Positions 34,549 to 43,120 of a stretch of DNA of 64,000 nt are shown piece after piece. This DNA comes from Streptomyces sp. CG 926 (GTDB taxonomy: Bacteria; Actinomycetota; Actinomycetes; Streptomycetales; Streptomycetaceae), in the NCBI RefSeq assembly GCF_003148825.1, contig NZ_QGGZ01000008.1, positions 186,001-250,000 of the forward strand, in the 5' to 3' direction. Every line of letters starts with the position of its first letter. Within the stretch, counting starts at the first letter, position 1. The translations under genes and the position numbers were made by a program. The notes under the pieces were generated by a model that saw only the letters and a program-made list of their open reading frames with translations, was not told where the DNA came from and made no database searches.

Positions 34549-34743
34549 GTGGCACTCTCGATCTCCGCCGTGGTGCTGCTGGCGATCATCGTCTTCCTGC
34601 TGGTCCGAAGGGCGGGCCTGAAGGCGGGACATGCGGTGGTCTGCGTACTGCTCGGCTTCTACCTGGCGAGTTCCACCATCGCCCCGACCCTCAGCCAGCT
34701 CACCTCGAACGTGGCGAGCATGATCAGTGGCCTCAAGTTCTAG
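34549..34743 (+). CDS. Small two-helix membrane protein
   Basis: This 64-residue protein is mostly hydrophobic: helix 1 is LSISAVVLLAIIVFLLV, then RRAGLKAG, helix 2 is AVVCVLLGFYLASSTIAPTL, and a short polar tail follows. The GTG start has a strong GGAGGTGA site. I do not recognise a characterised family. It lies just before mshB, which probably has its own promoter, and behind a candidate operator/promoter, so it may be regulated on its own. Confidence 0.7.
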   Translation: MALSISAVVLLAIIVFLLVRRAGLKAGHAVVCVLLGFYLASSTIAPTLSQLTSNVASMISGLKF

Positions 34744-34754
34744 GTCCTGCCTCG

Positions 34755-34760
34755 TAGGCT
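34755..34760 (+). promoter_or_regulatory. Putative -10 box (TAGGCT) of leaderless mshB
   Basis: TAGGCT ends 7 nt before the mshB ATG and there is no Shine-Dalgarno sequence. The geometry equals that of five other genes in this window. Confidence 0.5.
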
Positions 34761-34767
34761 AGGCCCC

Positions 34768-35664
34768 ATGAACGGTCTTCCCGCCCGTCGTCTGCTCCTC
34801 GTGCACGCGCACCCCGACGACGAGTCGATCAACAACGGCGTCACCATGGCCAAGTATGCGGCCGAGGGCGCCCACGTCGCGTTGGTGACCTGCACCCTGG
34901 GCGAGGAGGGTGAGGTCATCCCGCCCGGGCTCGCGCACCTCGCGGCCGACCGCGACGACACCCTCGGCGCCCACCGCGTCGGCGAGCTCGCCGCGGCCAT
35001 GGCCGAACTGGGCGTCCACGACCACCGCTTCCTCGGCGGCCCCGGCCGTTTCCGGGACTCCGGGATGATGGGCGCCCCGCAGAACCACCGCCCCGAGGCC
35101 TTCTGGTCCGCCGACGTGGACGAGGCCGCCGCGTACCTCGTGGAGGTGATCCGGGAGCTGCGTCCGCAGGTGCTCGTCACCTACGACCCGGACGGCGGAT
35201 ACGGGCACCCCGACCACATCCAGGCCCATCGGGTCGCCATGCGCGCCGCCGAACTGGCCGCGGAGACCGCGTACCGGCGCGACCTCGGCGCGCCCCACAC
35301 GGTCGGGAAGATCTACTGGAACCGCGTCCCGCGCTCGGTGGTCGAGGAGGGCTTCGCCCGGCTGCGCGCCGGCGGGGGCGGGGTGCCCTTCCCCGCGGTG
35401 GGCTCGCCCGGGGACGTCCCGGGGGTCGTCGCCGACGAGCGGATCACCGCCGAGATCGAGGCCAAGGACACCTTCGGGGCGGCGAAGGCCGCCGCCATGC
35501 GGGCCCACGCCACCCAGATCGCCGTGGACGGGCCCGTCTTCGCCCTCTCCAACGACCTGGCGCAGCCGCTCTTCACCCGTGAGTACTACGAACTCGTCGA
35601 GGGTCGGCCGGGCGCCCCGGCCGGCGAGCGCGAACACGACCTCTTCGCGGGGGTGGAGGCATGA
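34768..35664 (+). CDS. mshB: Mycothiol deacetylase MshB
   Basis: This 298-residue zinc enzyme removes the N-acetyl group from GlcNAc-inositol, the second committed step to mycothiol, the main low-molecular-weight thiol of actinobacteria. The metal-site motif AHPDDE (H15, D17, D18) and the second motif GGYGHPDHIQAHR are both present, and the length is right for MshB; the related Mca would need comparison, but the C-terminal EYYELVEG end fits MshB. It overlaps the following membrane-protein gene by 4 nt (ATGA). Confidence 0.9.
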   Translation: MNGLPARRLLLVHAHPDDESINNGVTMAKYAAEGAHVALVTCTLGEEGEVIPPGLAHLAADRDDTLGAHRVGELAAAMAELGVHDHRFLGGPGRFRDSGMMGAPQNHRPEAFWSADVDEAAAYLVEVIRELRPQVLVTYDPDGGYGHPDHIQAHRVAMRAAELAAETAYRRDLGAPHTVGKIYWNRVPRSVVEEGFARLRAGGGGVPFPAVGSPGDVPGVVADERITAEIEAKDTFGAAKAAAMRAHATQIAVDGPVFALSNDLAQPLFTREYYELVEGRPGAPAGEREHDLFAGVEA

Positions 35665-36044
35665 GCGGCACGACGACGGCCGGGCGGATCGCCGGCTGCC
35701 TCGGCATGGCGGTCGCGGGCGCGCTGACCGGCGCGGCCGGTTGGCTGGTGGTCGACCTCTGGTTCCCCGGCGGTCTGCTGCTCGCCCTGCTGGCCGTCCT
35801 CGGACTCTTCCTCGGCGGCCGGATCGCGCTCGGGACCGGCTACGGGGTCGGCGGCGCCGCGGCCGGCTGGTTCCTCTCCTACGTGATGCTCAGCATTCCG
35901 CGCCCCGAGGGGGACTTCCTCCTCGGTTCGTCCGGAATCGGCGTGTACGTCTATCTTTTGGGTGGAACCGTGCTCGCTGTGATGTGTGCCACGATGCGCG
36001 GTCCGCTGGATCGGCCGGTTTCGGCCGCTCGGTCTGCCAAGTGA
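35661..36044 (+). CDS. Small membrane protein coupled to mshB
   Basis: This 127-residue protein has about four hydrophobic helices (for example GCLGMAVAGALTGAAGWLVV, LLLALLAVLGLFLGG and VYLLGGTVLAVMCAT). Its ATG overlaps the mshB stop (ATGA), so it is translationally coupled to mshB. The pattern fits the DUF6113-type Streptomyces membrane proteins. The function is unknown and no catalytic motif is visible. Confidence 0.75.
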   Translation: MSGTTTAGRIAGCLGMAVAGALTGAAGWLVVDLWFPGGLLLALLAVLGLFLGGRIALGTGYGVGGAAAGWFLSYVMLSIPRPEGDFLLGSSGIGVYVYLLGGTVLAVMCATMRGPLDRPVSAARSAK

Positions 36045-36249
36045 CGTGGTGTCGGACCTCGTAGGGAGGTCCGTCGGGGAACGCGCGAGGGTACTCGCCG
36101 CACACTTCGGAGGGGTTTGACCGGCGCTATCAGGAACCCCTGATTCCCGCCAGTCAGTTGCGTGCGGGCGGCGGCCAGTATGGTGGACGGGCCGCCGAGC
36201 TGCCCGCGCACGGAATGACGGGCGGCGGAGCCAACCGGGAGAACCTGCC

Positions 36250-38268
36250 TTGAGTCGTGAAACCGACAGTTCGTCCTCCGGGCCCAAGGGGCACGGTGGA
36301 GCCGCCTACCCCTCGGGGACACCGCCGTACGGAACCGGCCAGTACCCGTCCACGGACGCTGCGGCGACCGCTCCGGAGGAGAACTCTGTGACCTCGAAGC
36401 CGTCCACGCCCGATTCCGACGGGCCCAAGACCGAGACCACCCTGACGACCCGGATCCGGATCAACATCCCGGGTTCGCGGCCGATTCCGCCGGTGGTCGT
36501 GCGCAAGGCGATGGGTACCAACTCCGGCTCGGCCGGTGCCGGCGAGCAGACCGGCCCCGAGCCCACACCCGAGCAGGCGCCGCCGCCACCGCTCGCGCAG
36601 CGGCGCGGACCGCAGCCGACCCGTATCGAGGCCGCGCCCGAGCCGGACCGCGCCCAGCCGCCGGCGCCCGCCCCCGCGGCCGAACCCGAGGAGGCGGCCA
36701 GCAACTGGTTCGCCCCCCGCAAGTCGGCCGCCCAGGCCCCGGCACCCGCCCCGGCGCCCGCGCCGGCCCCCGCCGTGGACCGGACGCCGCCGGGCGCGGC
36801 CGCCCCGCGGCCCCCGCAGCGGCCGTTGCCCACCCGGACGCCGTCCCCGACGCCGACCCCGGCGCCCACGCCGCCGGCCATGCCGGGCGCGGGCTTCGCC
36901 CCGCCGCCGCGCACCCAGGGCCCGCCCGTACCCGGACCGGACGGCGCCTTCGCGCCGCCGCGCACCCCGCCGCCGCCCGTGGCGGACTACGGCCAGGGCT
37001 ACCCGCCCGCCCCCGCGGCCCCGATGCCCGGCGGTCCGGGCGTCGGGTCGACCCAGGGCTTCCCCGCGTACGGTGACGAGCACGGCGACGCCGGCCCCGT
37101 CACCGAGGCCTTCCCGGCCTACGGCGGTGGCCCCACCGGACCCACCGCAGGCCCCGGCTTCGGCACCGGCCCCGTCGGCGGCCCGGCCGGCGCGGCGGCC
37201 TTCGACGAGGCCCCGCAGTGGCCCGGCCCCGACCTGGACGGACCGCTGCCGACGCCGGTACCGGCCCCCGCCCCGGCCGGCCCCCGCCCCGCGGCCAAGC
37301 AGCCCAAGGCCACCGACAAGCCCGCCAAGAAGGGCCGCTCCAAGCTGGTCCTGCTCGGCGGCGGTGTCATCGCCCTCATCGGCGTGGCCTACGGCGCCGG
37401 ACTGCTCCTGAACCACTCCGACGTCCCCAAGGGCACCACCGTTTTCGGCGCCGACATCAGCGGCAGCCGCGACGAGGCCGTCTCCAAGCTCCAGACGGCC
37501 TTCGGCACCCGCGCCGCCGCCCCGATCCAGCTCAACGTCGGCGGCAAGCCGGTCGAGCTGAAGCCCGAGAAGGCCGGCCTCACCCTCGACGCCCAGACCA
37601 CCGTCCGCAACGCGGCCGGCAGCGACTACAACCCGATCACGGTCATCGGCTCGCTCCTCGGCAACGAGCGCGTCGCCGAACCGGTGATGCCGACCGACGA
37701 GGAGAAGCTCCAGGTCGCGCTCCAGGAGCTCGCGGGCACCTCCGGCACGGCCACCGAGGGCACGATCAAGTTCGACACGGGCAAGGCCGTCGCCGTCCCC
37801 GGCACCCCCGGCACCACCCTCGACGTGGACGCCTCCGTCCAACTGGTGGCCAAGACCTACAAGGACCAGGTCGCCACCGGCAAGGCGGCCGTGGCCGAAC
37901 TGCCGACCACCACCAAGGCACCGGCCATCGGCCAGGCCGAACTGGACCGGGCCATGAAGGAGTTCGCCGAGCCCGCGATGTCGGCGAACGCCACCGTCAA
38001 GGTGGGCACCAAGTCCATCGCCTTCGGCGCCAGGTCCCTGCCCAAGATCCTGAGCATGCAGCCCGTCGACGGCCGGCTGGTCGAGAAGTTCGACCTGGAG
38101 GCGCTCAAGGCGACCTACGGGAACACCTTCGACGGGATCCTGATCACCCGCGGCAACGGGGAGAAGACGCCCGTCACCCCGCAGGACATCGCCGGCCCCC
38201 TCGGCAAGGCACTGCGGGGCAAGACCACGGCCGAGCGCACCGCGGTCGTCGACACCAACCCGAGCTAG
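36250..38268 (+). CDS. Proline-rich membrane protein with PG_binding_4 domain
   Basis: The 672-residue protein starts at a TTG preceded by GGGAGAA. Residues 1 to about 360 are a low-complexity Pro/Ala/Gly/Thr-rich cytosolic region. One transmembrane helix follows (LVLLGGGVIALIGVAYGAGL, about 365-388). The extracytoplasmic part begins KGTTVFGADISG and matches the PG_binding_4 domain found beside VanW or L,D-transpeptidase domains. Here no VanW or YkuD catalytic domain follows; the chain ends soon after ITRGNGEKTPV. It may be a peptidoglycan-binding adaptor linking a disordered cytosolic region to the wall. It is monocistronic. Confidence 0.8.
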   Translation: MSRETDSSSSGPKGHGGAAYPSGTPPYGTGQYPSTDAAATAPEENSVTSKPSTPDSDGPKTETTLTTRIRINIPGSRPIPPVVVRKAMGTNSGSAGAGEQTGPEPTPEQAPPPPLAQRRGPQPTRIEAAPEPDRAQPPAPAPAAEPEEAASNWFAPRKSAAQAPAPAPAPAPAPAVDRTPPGAAAPRPPQRPLPTRTPSPTPTPAPTPPAMPGAGFAPPPRTQGPPVPGPDGAFAPPRTPPPPVADYGQGYPPAPAAPMPGGPGVGSTQGFPAYGDEHGDAGPVTEAFPAYGGGPTGPTAGPGFGTGPVGGPAGAAAFDEAPQWPGPDLDGPLPTPVPAPAPAGPRPAAKQPKATDKPAKKGRSKLVLLGGGVIALIGVAYGAGLLLNHSDVPKGTTVFGADISGSRDEAVSKLQTAFGTRAAAPIQLNVGGKPVELKPEKAGLTLDAQTTVRNAAGSDYNPITVIGSLLGNERVAEPVMPTDEEKLQVALQELAGTSGTATEGTIKFDTGKAVAVPGTPGTTLDVDASVQLVAKTYKDQVATGKAAVAELPTTTKAPAIGQAELDRAMKEFAEPAMSANATVKVGTKSIAFGARSLPKILSMQPVDGRLVEKFDLEALKATYGNTFDGILITRGNGEKTPVTPQDIAGPLGKALRGKTTAERTAVVDTNPS

Positions 38269-38322
38269 GGCACATCCAGGCCGCAGCCGCAGCCGCCGCC
38301 CGCACAGCACGTCATGGCAGAA

Positions 38323-38358
38323 ACGGTGCCTCCGCCCGACCCCGGGCGGGGGCACCGT
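38323..38358 (+). terminator. Hairpin terminator after the PG_binding_4 gene
   Basis: A 16-bp stem (ACGGTGCCTCCGCCCG against CGGGCGGGGGCACCGT, one U-G pair) with a 4-nt loop lies 55 nt after the stop codon and separates this gene from the exporter operon. Confidence 0.85.
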
Positions 38359-38443
38359 CATGTCCCCGGCATGACATCTGTCATCCGGCACACACGACGC
38401 CCGACACTGCCGCGCGGGACCCCGTACGGGCGAATCTCTCTCC

Positions 38444-39388
38444 ATGACGACGACCACCGCGACACGCACCGCGAAGCCCACCACCGACAGCGTGGTCGAC
38501 TTCGAGAACGTGACCAAGAGCTACGGCCAGGTCCGGGCGGTCGACGGTCTCTCCCTCGCACTCCACCCGGGCGAGACCGTCGCGCTCCTCGGCCCCAACG
38601 GCGCCGGCAAGTCCACCACCCTCGACCTCCTCCTCGGCCTGCGCCCCGCCGACTCCGGTTCCGTCCGGCTCTTCGGCACCACCCCGCGCGAGGCCGTCGC
38701 CGCCGGCCGGGTCGGCGCGATGCTGCAGAGCGGCGGCCTGATGGAGGAGGTGACCGTACGGGAGATCGTCGCCCTCGGCTGCGCCCTGCACCCGCGGCCG
38801 CACCCGGTCGACCAGGTGCTCTCCCGCGCCGGCATCGACAAGATCGCCGACCGCCGGGTCGACCGGCTCTCGGGCGGCCAGGAGCAGCGCGTACGCTTCG
38901 CGCTCGCCACCGCCGGCGACAACGACCTGATCGTGCTCGACGAGCCGACCACCGGCATGGACGTCACCGCCCGCCACGCCTTCTGGGCCACCATGCGCGA
39001 ACAGGCCGACCAGGGCCGCACCGTCCTCTTCGCCACCCACTACCTGGAAGAGGCCGACGCGATCGCCGACCGGGTCCTGGTCCTCAGCAAGGGTCGGCTG
39101 CTCGCGGACGGCACCGCCGCCGAGATCAAGGCCACGGCCGGGGCCCGGAAGATCTCCTTCGACCTGGCCGGCGCCGCCGACACCGACATCGACCGCCTGC
39201 GCGCGCTGCCCCACCTGACGGCCTTCGGCCACCACGGCGACACCGTACGCATCCAGTCCCGCGACGCCGACGCCACCATCCACGCCGTGTACGCGCTCGG
39301 GCTGTACCCCCGCAATCTGGAGGTCGCGGGCCTCGGCCTGGAACAGGCCTTCATCGCCCTCACCGAGGCCGAGGAGGCCACCCAGTGA
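38444..39388 (+). CDS. ABC-2 exporter ATPase (DrrA-like)
   Basis: This 314-residue ATPase has Walker A GPNGAGKST, signature LSGGQEQR, Walker B LIVLDEP followed by TTGMD, and the H-loop ATHYLEEAD, typical of the drug/daunorubicin DrrA-type exporters. The C-terminal domain follows the CcmA/NatA pattern. It overlaps the permease gene by 4 nt (GTGA). With the permease, sensor kinase and response regulator that follow it forms a four-gene unit, probably a regulated efflux system. Confidence 0.92.
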   Translation: MTTTTATRTAKPTTDSVVDFENVTKSYGQVRAVDGLSLALHPGETVALLGPNGAGKSTTLDLLLGLRPADSGSVRLFGTTPREAVAAGRVGAMLQSGGLMEEVTVREIVALGCALHPRPHPVDQVLSRAGIDKIADRRVDRLSGGQEQRVRFALATAGDNDLIVLDEPTTGMDVTARHAFWATMREQADQGRTVLFATHYLEEADAIADRVLVLSKGRLLADGTAAEIKATAGARKISFDLAGAADTDIDRLRALPHLTAFGHHGDTVRIQSRDADATIHAVYALGLYPRNLEVAGLGLEQAFIALTEAEEATQ

Positions 39389-40125
39389 ACGCCCTCATCA
39401 AGCTGGAGATCGTCCGCGCCCTGCGGAACAAGAAGTACCTCTTCTTCACGGTCCTGTATCCGGCCGCGCTGTTCCTGATGCTCGGCGGAACCCTCGACGG
39501 CACCACCAAGGTCATGGGCACCGAACTGACCATGCCCGCCTTCTACATGGTCGCCATGGCCTCCTTCGGCGCCCTGACCGCCGTCCTGGTGGGCAACAGC
39601 GAACGCATCGCCAAGGAACGCGAGAAGGGCTGGGTCCGCCAGCTCCGCCTGACCGCCCTCCCGGGCCGCGGCTACGTCCTCGCCAAGACCGCGGGCGCCG
39701 GGGTGCTCTCCCTCCCCGCCATCCTGGTCGTCTTCGCGGTGGCGGCCGCCGTGAAGGGCGTACGGTTCGACGCCTGGCAGTGGCTGGCCCTCGTCGGTGC
39801 GATCTGGGCCGGCAGCCTGGTCTTCGCGGCCCTCGGCGTCGCCCTCGGCTACCTGGCCACCGGGGACAACGTCCGCCCCATCACGATGCTCGTCTACTTC
39901 GCGCTGTCGATCCTCGGCGGCCTGTGGATGCCCACCGCGAACTTCCCGCAGTGGCTCCAGAACATCTGCGAGTGGCTCCCCACGCACGCCTACGCGGGTC
40001 TGGGCCAGGCCATCGAGCTCGGCGGCGCGCCCCGCGCCGGGGACGTCGCCGTCCTGGCGGTGTACTTCGTACTCTTCACCGGTGCGGCCGCCTGGCTGTA
40101 CCGCAAGGACTCACTGAAGGCGTGA
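39385..40125 (+). CDS. ABC-2 type exporter permease
   Basis: This 246-residue integral membrane protein has six hydrophobic helices (for example YLFFTVLYPAALFLML, FYMVAMASFGALTAVLVG and LVYFALSILGGLWMP). EKGWVRQLRLTALP is the usual cytosolic loop of ABC-2 permeases. It starts at a GTG overlapping the ATPase stop and ends overlapping the kinase gene (GTGA), so all are translationally coupled. The substrate is unknown. Confidence 0.92.
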   Translation: MNALIKLEIVRALRNKKYLFFTVLYPAALFLMLGGTLDGTTKVMGTELTMPAFYMVAMASFGALTAVLVGNSERIAKEREKGWVRQLRLTALPGRGYVLAKTAGAGVLSLPAILVVFAVAAAVKGVRFDAWQWLALVGAIWAGSLVFAALGVALGYLATGDNVRPITMLVYFALSILGGLWMPTANFPQWLQNICEWLPTHAYAGLGQAIELGGAPRAGDVAVLAVYFVLFTGAAAWLYRKDSLKA

Positions 40126-41297
40126 AAGCCGTGGCGCTGACGAAGGAAGGCGAGGACCGGGACTTCCTGGAGATCGCCAAACAGCCGGAGAACCGCCACG
40201 AGAAGATGGTGAAGATGCTCTGGATCAGCATCTGGCTGTTCTACCTGAGCGCCCCCGTCACCGATCTGATCAGCGGCGGACACAGCCCCGAGGCCCGACT
40301 GCTCGGCGGCCTGGGCCTGGCGGCCTTCGTCGGCTGGTACCTGCTTCTGGTCTTCCGCACCGCGCGCCAGTTGCCGCCCCGCAGGGTGCTGTTCTCCCTG
40401 GTGGTGCTCTCCGCCGAGGCCATGGTCCTCTCGCTGAGCCTGGGCCGCGAATGGCTCGTCCTCTTCGTCTACGTGGCCATCTCCTCCGGAGCCGCGCTCC
40501 CCGCCCGGTACGCCCGCTGGACCGTCATCGGCACCACGGCCCTGCTGGCGATCACGGCGAACGCGGTCCCGGACGGCACCGCCTACCTCGCGGGGCTGCT
40601 GATCCCGGCCCTGATGGGCGGCTTCGCGATGGTCGGCGTCGGGGCGATGATCCGCACCACGACAGAGCTGCGCGAGGCCCGGGCCACGGTGGCCCAACTC
40701 GCGGCCAACGAGGAACGGCTGCGGATGGCCCGGGACCTGCACGACCTGCTGGGGCACTCACTGTCGCTGATCACGCTCAAGAGCGAGCTGGCGGGCCGGA
40801 TGCTGCCCGCGCAGCCGGAGGCGGCCGCCCAGCAGGTCGCCGACATCGAGCAGGTCAGCCGACAGGCGCTGGTCGACGTACGGGAAGCGGTGAGCGGCTA
40901 CCGGCGCCCCACCCTCCCCGGCGAACTCGCGGGCGCGCGTACCGCGCTCGCGGCGGCCGGCGTACTGGCGGACCTCCCGGAACCGCCGGCCGACGACCTC
41001 CCCGAAGCCGCGGAATCCGCCCTGGCCTGGTCGCTGCGCGAAGCGGTGACGAACGTGGTGCGGCACAGCGGGGCGAAGCGGTGCCGGGTCACGCTGGAGA
41101 CGCGCCAGACCCTGGACGGCCCGGTGCTGGAACTGACCGTCACGGACGACGGCGCGGCCGAGGGCCCGAGCGTCCCCGGCAACGGCCTGACCGGCCTGAC
41201 GGAACGTCTGGAGGCCCTCGGCGGAAGCCTGTCGGCTGGCCGCACCGGTCCGAGGGGCTTCGTCCTCACCGCCCGCGTCCCCATGGCCCCCGCATAG
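40122..41297 (+). CDS. Sensor histidine kinase (DesK/NarL-family, HisKA_3)
   Basis: The 391-residue kinase has about five or six N-terminal transmembrane helices, a coiled linker (TTTELREARATVAQLAANEE), the HisKA_3 phosphoacceptor region RMARDLHDLLGHSLSLITLK (histidine near residue 206) and a HATPase with LREAVTNVVRHSGA and GNGLTGLTERLEALGG. The start is GTG 40122, overlapping the permease stop, or GTG 40131. The multi-helix sensor without an extracellular domain resembles DesK, which senses membrane state. Its partner is the next gene. Confidence 0.9.
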   Translation: MKAVALTKEGEDRDFLEIAKQPENRHEKMVKMLWISIWLFYLSAPVTDLISGGHSPEARLLGGLGLAAFVGWYLLLVFRTARQLPPRRVLFSLVVLSAEAMVLSLSLGREWLVLFVYVAISSGAALPARYARWTVIGTTALLAITANAVPDGTAYLAGLLIPALMGGFAMVGVGAMIRTTTELREARATVAQLAANEERLRMARDLHDLLGHSLSLITLKSELAGRMLPAQPEAAAQQVADIEQVSRQALVDVREAVSGYRRPTLPGELAGARTALAAAGVLADLPEPPADDLPEAAESALAWSLREAVTNVVRHSGAKRCRVTLETRQTLDGPVLELTVTDDGAAEGPSVPGNGLTGLTERLEALGGSLSAGRTGPRGFVLTARVPMAPA

Positions 41298-41300
41298 GAT
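41295..41300 (+). promoter_or_regulatory. Putative -10 box (TAGGAT) of a leaderless response-regulator transcript
   Basis: TAGGAT overlaps the kinase stop codon and ends 7 nt before the regulator ATG, with no ribosome site. The regulator may thus be transcribed separately as well as with the operon. Confidence 0.45.
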
Positions 41301-41307
41301 CGAGACC

Positions 41308-41925
41308 ATGACCTCACGCCCCATCCGCATCCTGCTGGCGGAGGACCAGTCGATGGTCCGCGAGGCCCTCGCCGCGCTGCTCGGCCTGGAACCCGACATC
41401 GAGGTACGGGTCCAGGTGGCCCGCGGCGACGAGGTCCTGGCGGCGGCGCGGGCGCACGACGTGAACGTGGCCCTGCTGGACATCGAGATGCCGGGCATGA
41501 CGGGCATCGAGGCGGCGGCCGCCCTGCACGCGGAGCTCCCCGCCCTGCGGATCGTCATCCTGACCACCTTCGGCCGCCCCGGCTACCTCCGCGGCGCGAT
41601 GGAGGCGGGCGCCTCCGCCTTCCTGGTCAAGGACGCCCCGGCCGCGCAGCTGGCGGCCGCCGTACGCAAGGTCCTCCAGGGGGAGCGCGTCATCGACCCC
41701 ACCCTGGCCGCGGCGGCCCTCGCGGAGGGCGCGAACCCGCTGACGGACCGCGAACGGGAGGTCCTGCGGGCGGCGGAGAACGGCGCGACCAACGCGGAAC
41801 TCGCGGCGCGGCTGCACCTGTCCCAGGGCACGGTCCGCAACTACCTCTCGACGGCGATCCAGAAACTGGCGGCACGCAACCGAGCCGAAGCCGTCCGCAC
41901 GGCCCGCGAAAAGGGCTGGCTCTAG
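41308..41925 (+). CDS. LuxR/NarL-family response regulator (DesR-like)
   Basis: The receiver domain has the acidic pair ED at 12-13, the phospho-acceptor D58 (VALLDIEMPG), T in VILTTFG and K in FLVKDAP. The C-terminal LuxR helix-turn-helix is LTDREREVLRAAENGATNAE then LHLSQGTVRNYLSTAIQKL. The length of 205 residues is normal. It probably activates or represses the adjacent exporter genes in response to the kinase at 40122. It is followed by a repeat-rich spacer instead of a simple terminator. Confidence 0.92.
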   Translation: MTSRPIRILLAEDQSMVREALAALLGLEPDIEVRVQVARGDEVLAAARAHDVNVALLDIEMPGMTGIEAAAALHAELPALRIVILTTFGRPGYLRGAMEAGASAFLVKDAPAAQLAAAVRKVLQGERVIDPTLAAAALAEGANPLTDREREVLRAAENGATNAELAARLHLSQGTVRNYLSTAIQKLAARNRAEAVRTAREKGWL

Positions 41926-42325
41926 CCCGATCCAGCCTCGGCCCGGCACATCCAGCCTCGGCCCGGCCACTTCCAGCCTCGGTCCGGCACATCCAGCCTC
42001 GCCGGCGTTTGAGGCGCGGGGTCTGGGGCGGCGCCCCAGGGAACCCGGCTCCGCCGGGCACCGGGCTCCGCCCGGACCCGCGCCTCAAACGCCGGCGAGG
42101 CTGAGAGTGGCCCGGCGGAGCCTCGAACCCCGGCGAGGCTGAGAGTGGCCCGGCGGAGCCTCGAACGCCGGCGAGGCTGAGAGTGGCCCGGCGGAGCCTC
42201 GAACGCCGGCGAGGCTGAGAGTGGCCCGGCGGAGCCTCGAACGCCGGCGAGGCTGAAAGTGGCCCGGCCTAGCCGGAAGTGGCTCGGCGGAGCCGGAGCG
42301 GGCCCGGCGGAGCCGGAAGGGAGGG
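41926..42325. repeat. Repeat spacer: cloverleaf palindrome plus 38-bp tandem repeats
   Basis: This 400-bp region lies between convergent genes. First come short repeats of a CCAGCCTCGGCCCGGC-like unit (41947-41993). A perfect 27-bp stem joins 41994-42020 to 42077-42103. It encloses three small hairpins at 42023-42039, 42044-42058 and 42061-42075, giving a cloverleaf-like fold. From 42097 the right arm leads into four 38-bp units (starts 42097, 42135, 42173, 42211) and a partial fifth (42249-42268); the units differ at one or two bases. The end is a set of shorter GGCGGAGCCGG repeats. There is no gene. Confidence 0.85.
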
Positions 42326-43120
42326 TCAGTTCAGGAGGGCTCGGGCCGAGAGGGCTTCCGCGCGGATACGGGCCGCCGCGTCGACGTCCACCGCGGACAC
42401 CACCCCGGCGTACGCGTCGAGCTCCGCCGCCCCCTCCTGGAAGGAGCCCCGCTCCACCAGCAGCCGCGCCCGCTCGTACCGCAGCGCCGCCGGATGCGAC
42501 GGCAGCAGCAGCGACAGCTCCACCGCCCGCAGGGCCACCCCCGACTGCTCCGGGCGGGCCGAGGCCCAGGCTCGGATGTTGGCCAGGATCCGCTGCACGA
42601 TGTCCAGCGTCCGGGCAGGCTCACGCGGCCCCGACGCCAGTTCCGCCGGCCCGGTCCCCAAGGACGCGCCGCCCGCGAAGGGGTCGACCACGATGCCCTC
42701 CTCCGGGTCCCCGAAGCCCACCACGAAGTGCCCCGGCAGCCCCAGCCCGTACACCGGCGCCCCCGCCCGCCGGGCGACCTCCAGCCACACCACCGACAAC
42801 AGGATCGGCAGCCCGCGCCGCCGCCTCAGCACCTCGTGCAGCAGCGAGGACGACAGCCGGTCGTAGTCCGCCGGGGTGCCGTGGAACCCGAGGCGCCCGC
42901 CCAGCAGTTCCGTCACCGCGTTCGCCCACGCCCGCCCGCCGCGCAGCCCGTACGGCAGCATCCCGGCCAGCCGGTCCAGCTCGATCTGCGCCCGGTCCAT
43001 GGCGTGTTCGTCCAGCTCCGGATCACCCTCGGTGGCCAGCAGCAGGCACAGCAGCGCCAGATCGGGCCGCTCCGCCCGGGCCTCGGCCGCGAACTGCTCC
43101 CGCCAGGCCGCGGCGCTCAC
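42326..43120 (-). CDS. Transglutaminase-like SirB1-family protein
   Basis: This 264-residue protein matches the Transglut_core2/SirB1 family: LHEVLRRRRGLPILLSVVWL and VYGLGLPGHFVVGF are its characteristic strands, with the histidine of the usual Cys-His-Asp triad but no obvious cysteine nucleophile at the start of the first block. The C-terminal part is helical and TPR-like. The GTG start at 43120 overlaps the stop of the upstream acetyltransferase gene (GTGA). The biochemical role of the family is unclear. Confidence 0.8.
   Translation of the reverse strand: MSAAAWREQFAAEARAERPDLALLCLLLATEGDPELDEHAMDRAQIELDRLAGMLPYGLRGGRAWANAVTELLGGRLGFHGTPADYDRLSSSLLHEVLRRRRGLPILLSVVWLEVARRAGAPVYGLGLPGHFVVGFGDPEEGIVVDPFAGGASLGTGPAELASGPREPARTLDIVQRILANIRAWASARPEQSGVALRAVELSLLLPSHPAALRYERARLLVERGSFQEGAAELDAYAGVVSAVDVDAAARIRAEALSARALLN

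Noticed and set aside
36154..38517. 787-codon minus-strand open frame opposite the PG_binding_4 gene
   Set aside because: The plus-strand gene has a signal-anchor, a domain match and a terminator; the antisense frame is Gly/Arg-rich without motifs.
42097..42268. CRISPR-like array
   Set aside because: The 38-bp units are contiguous with no unique spacers, and no cas genes are present.
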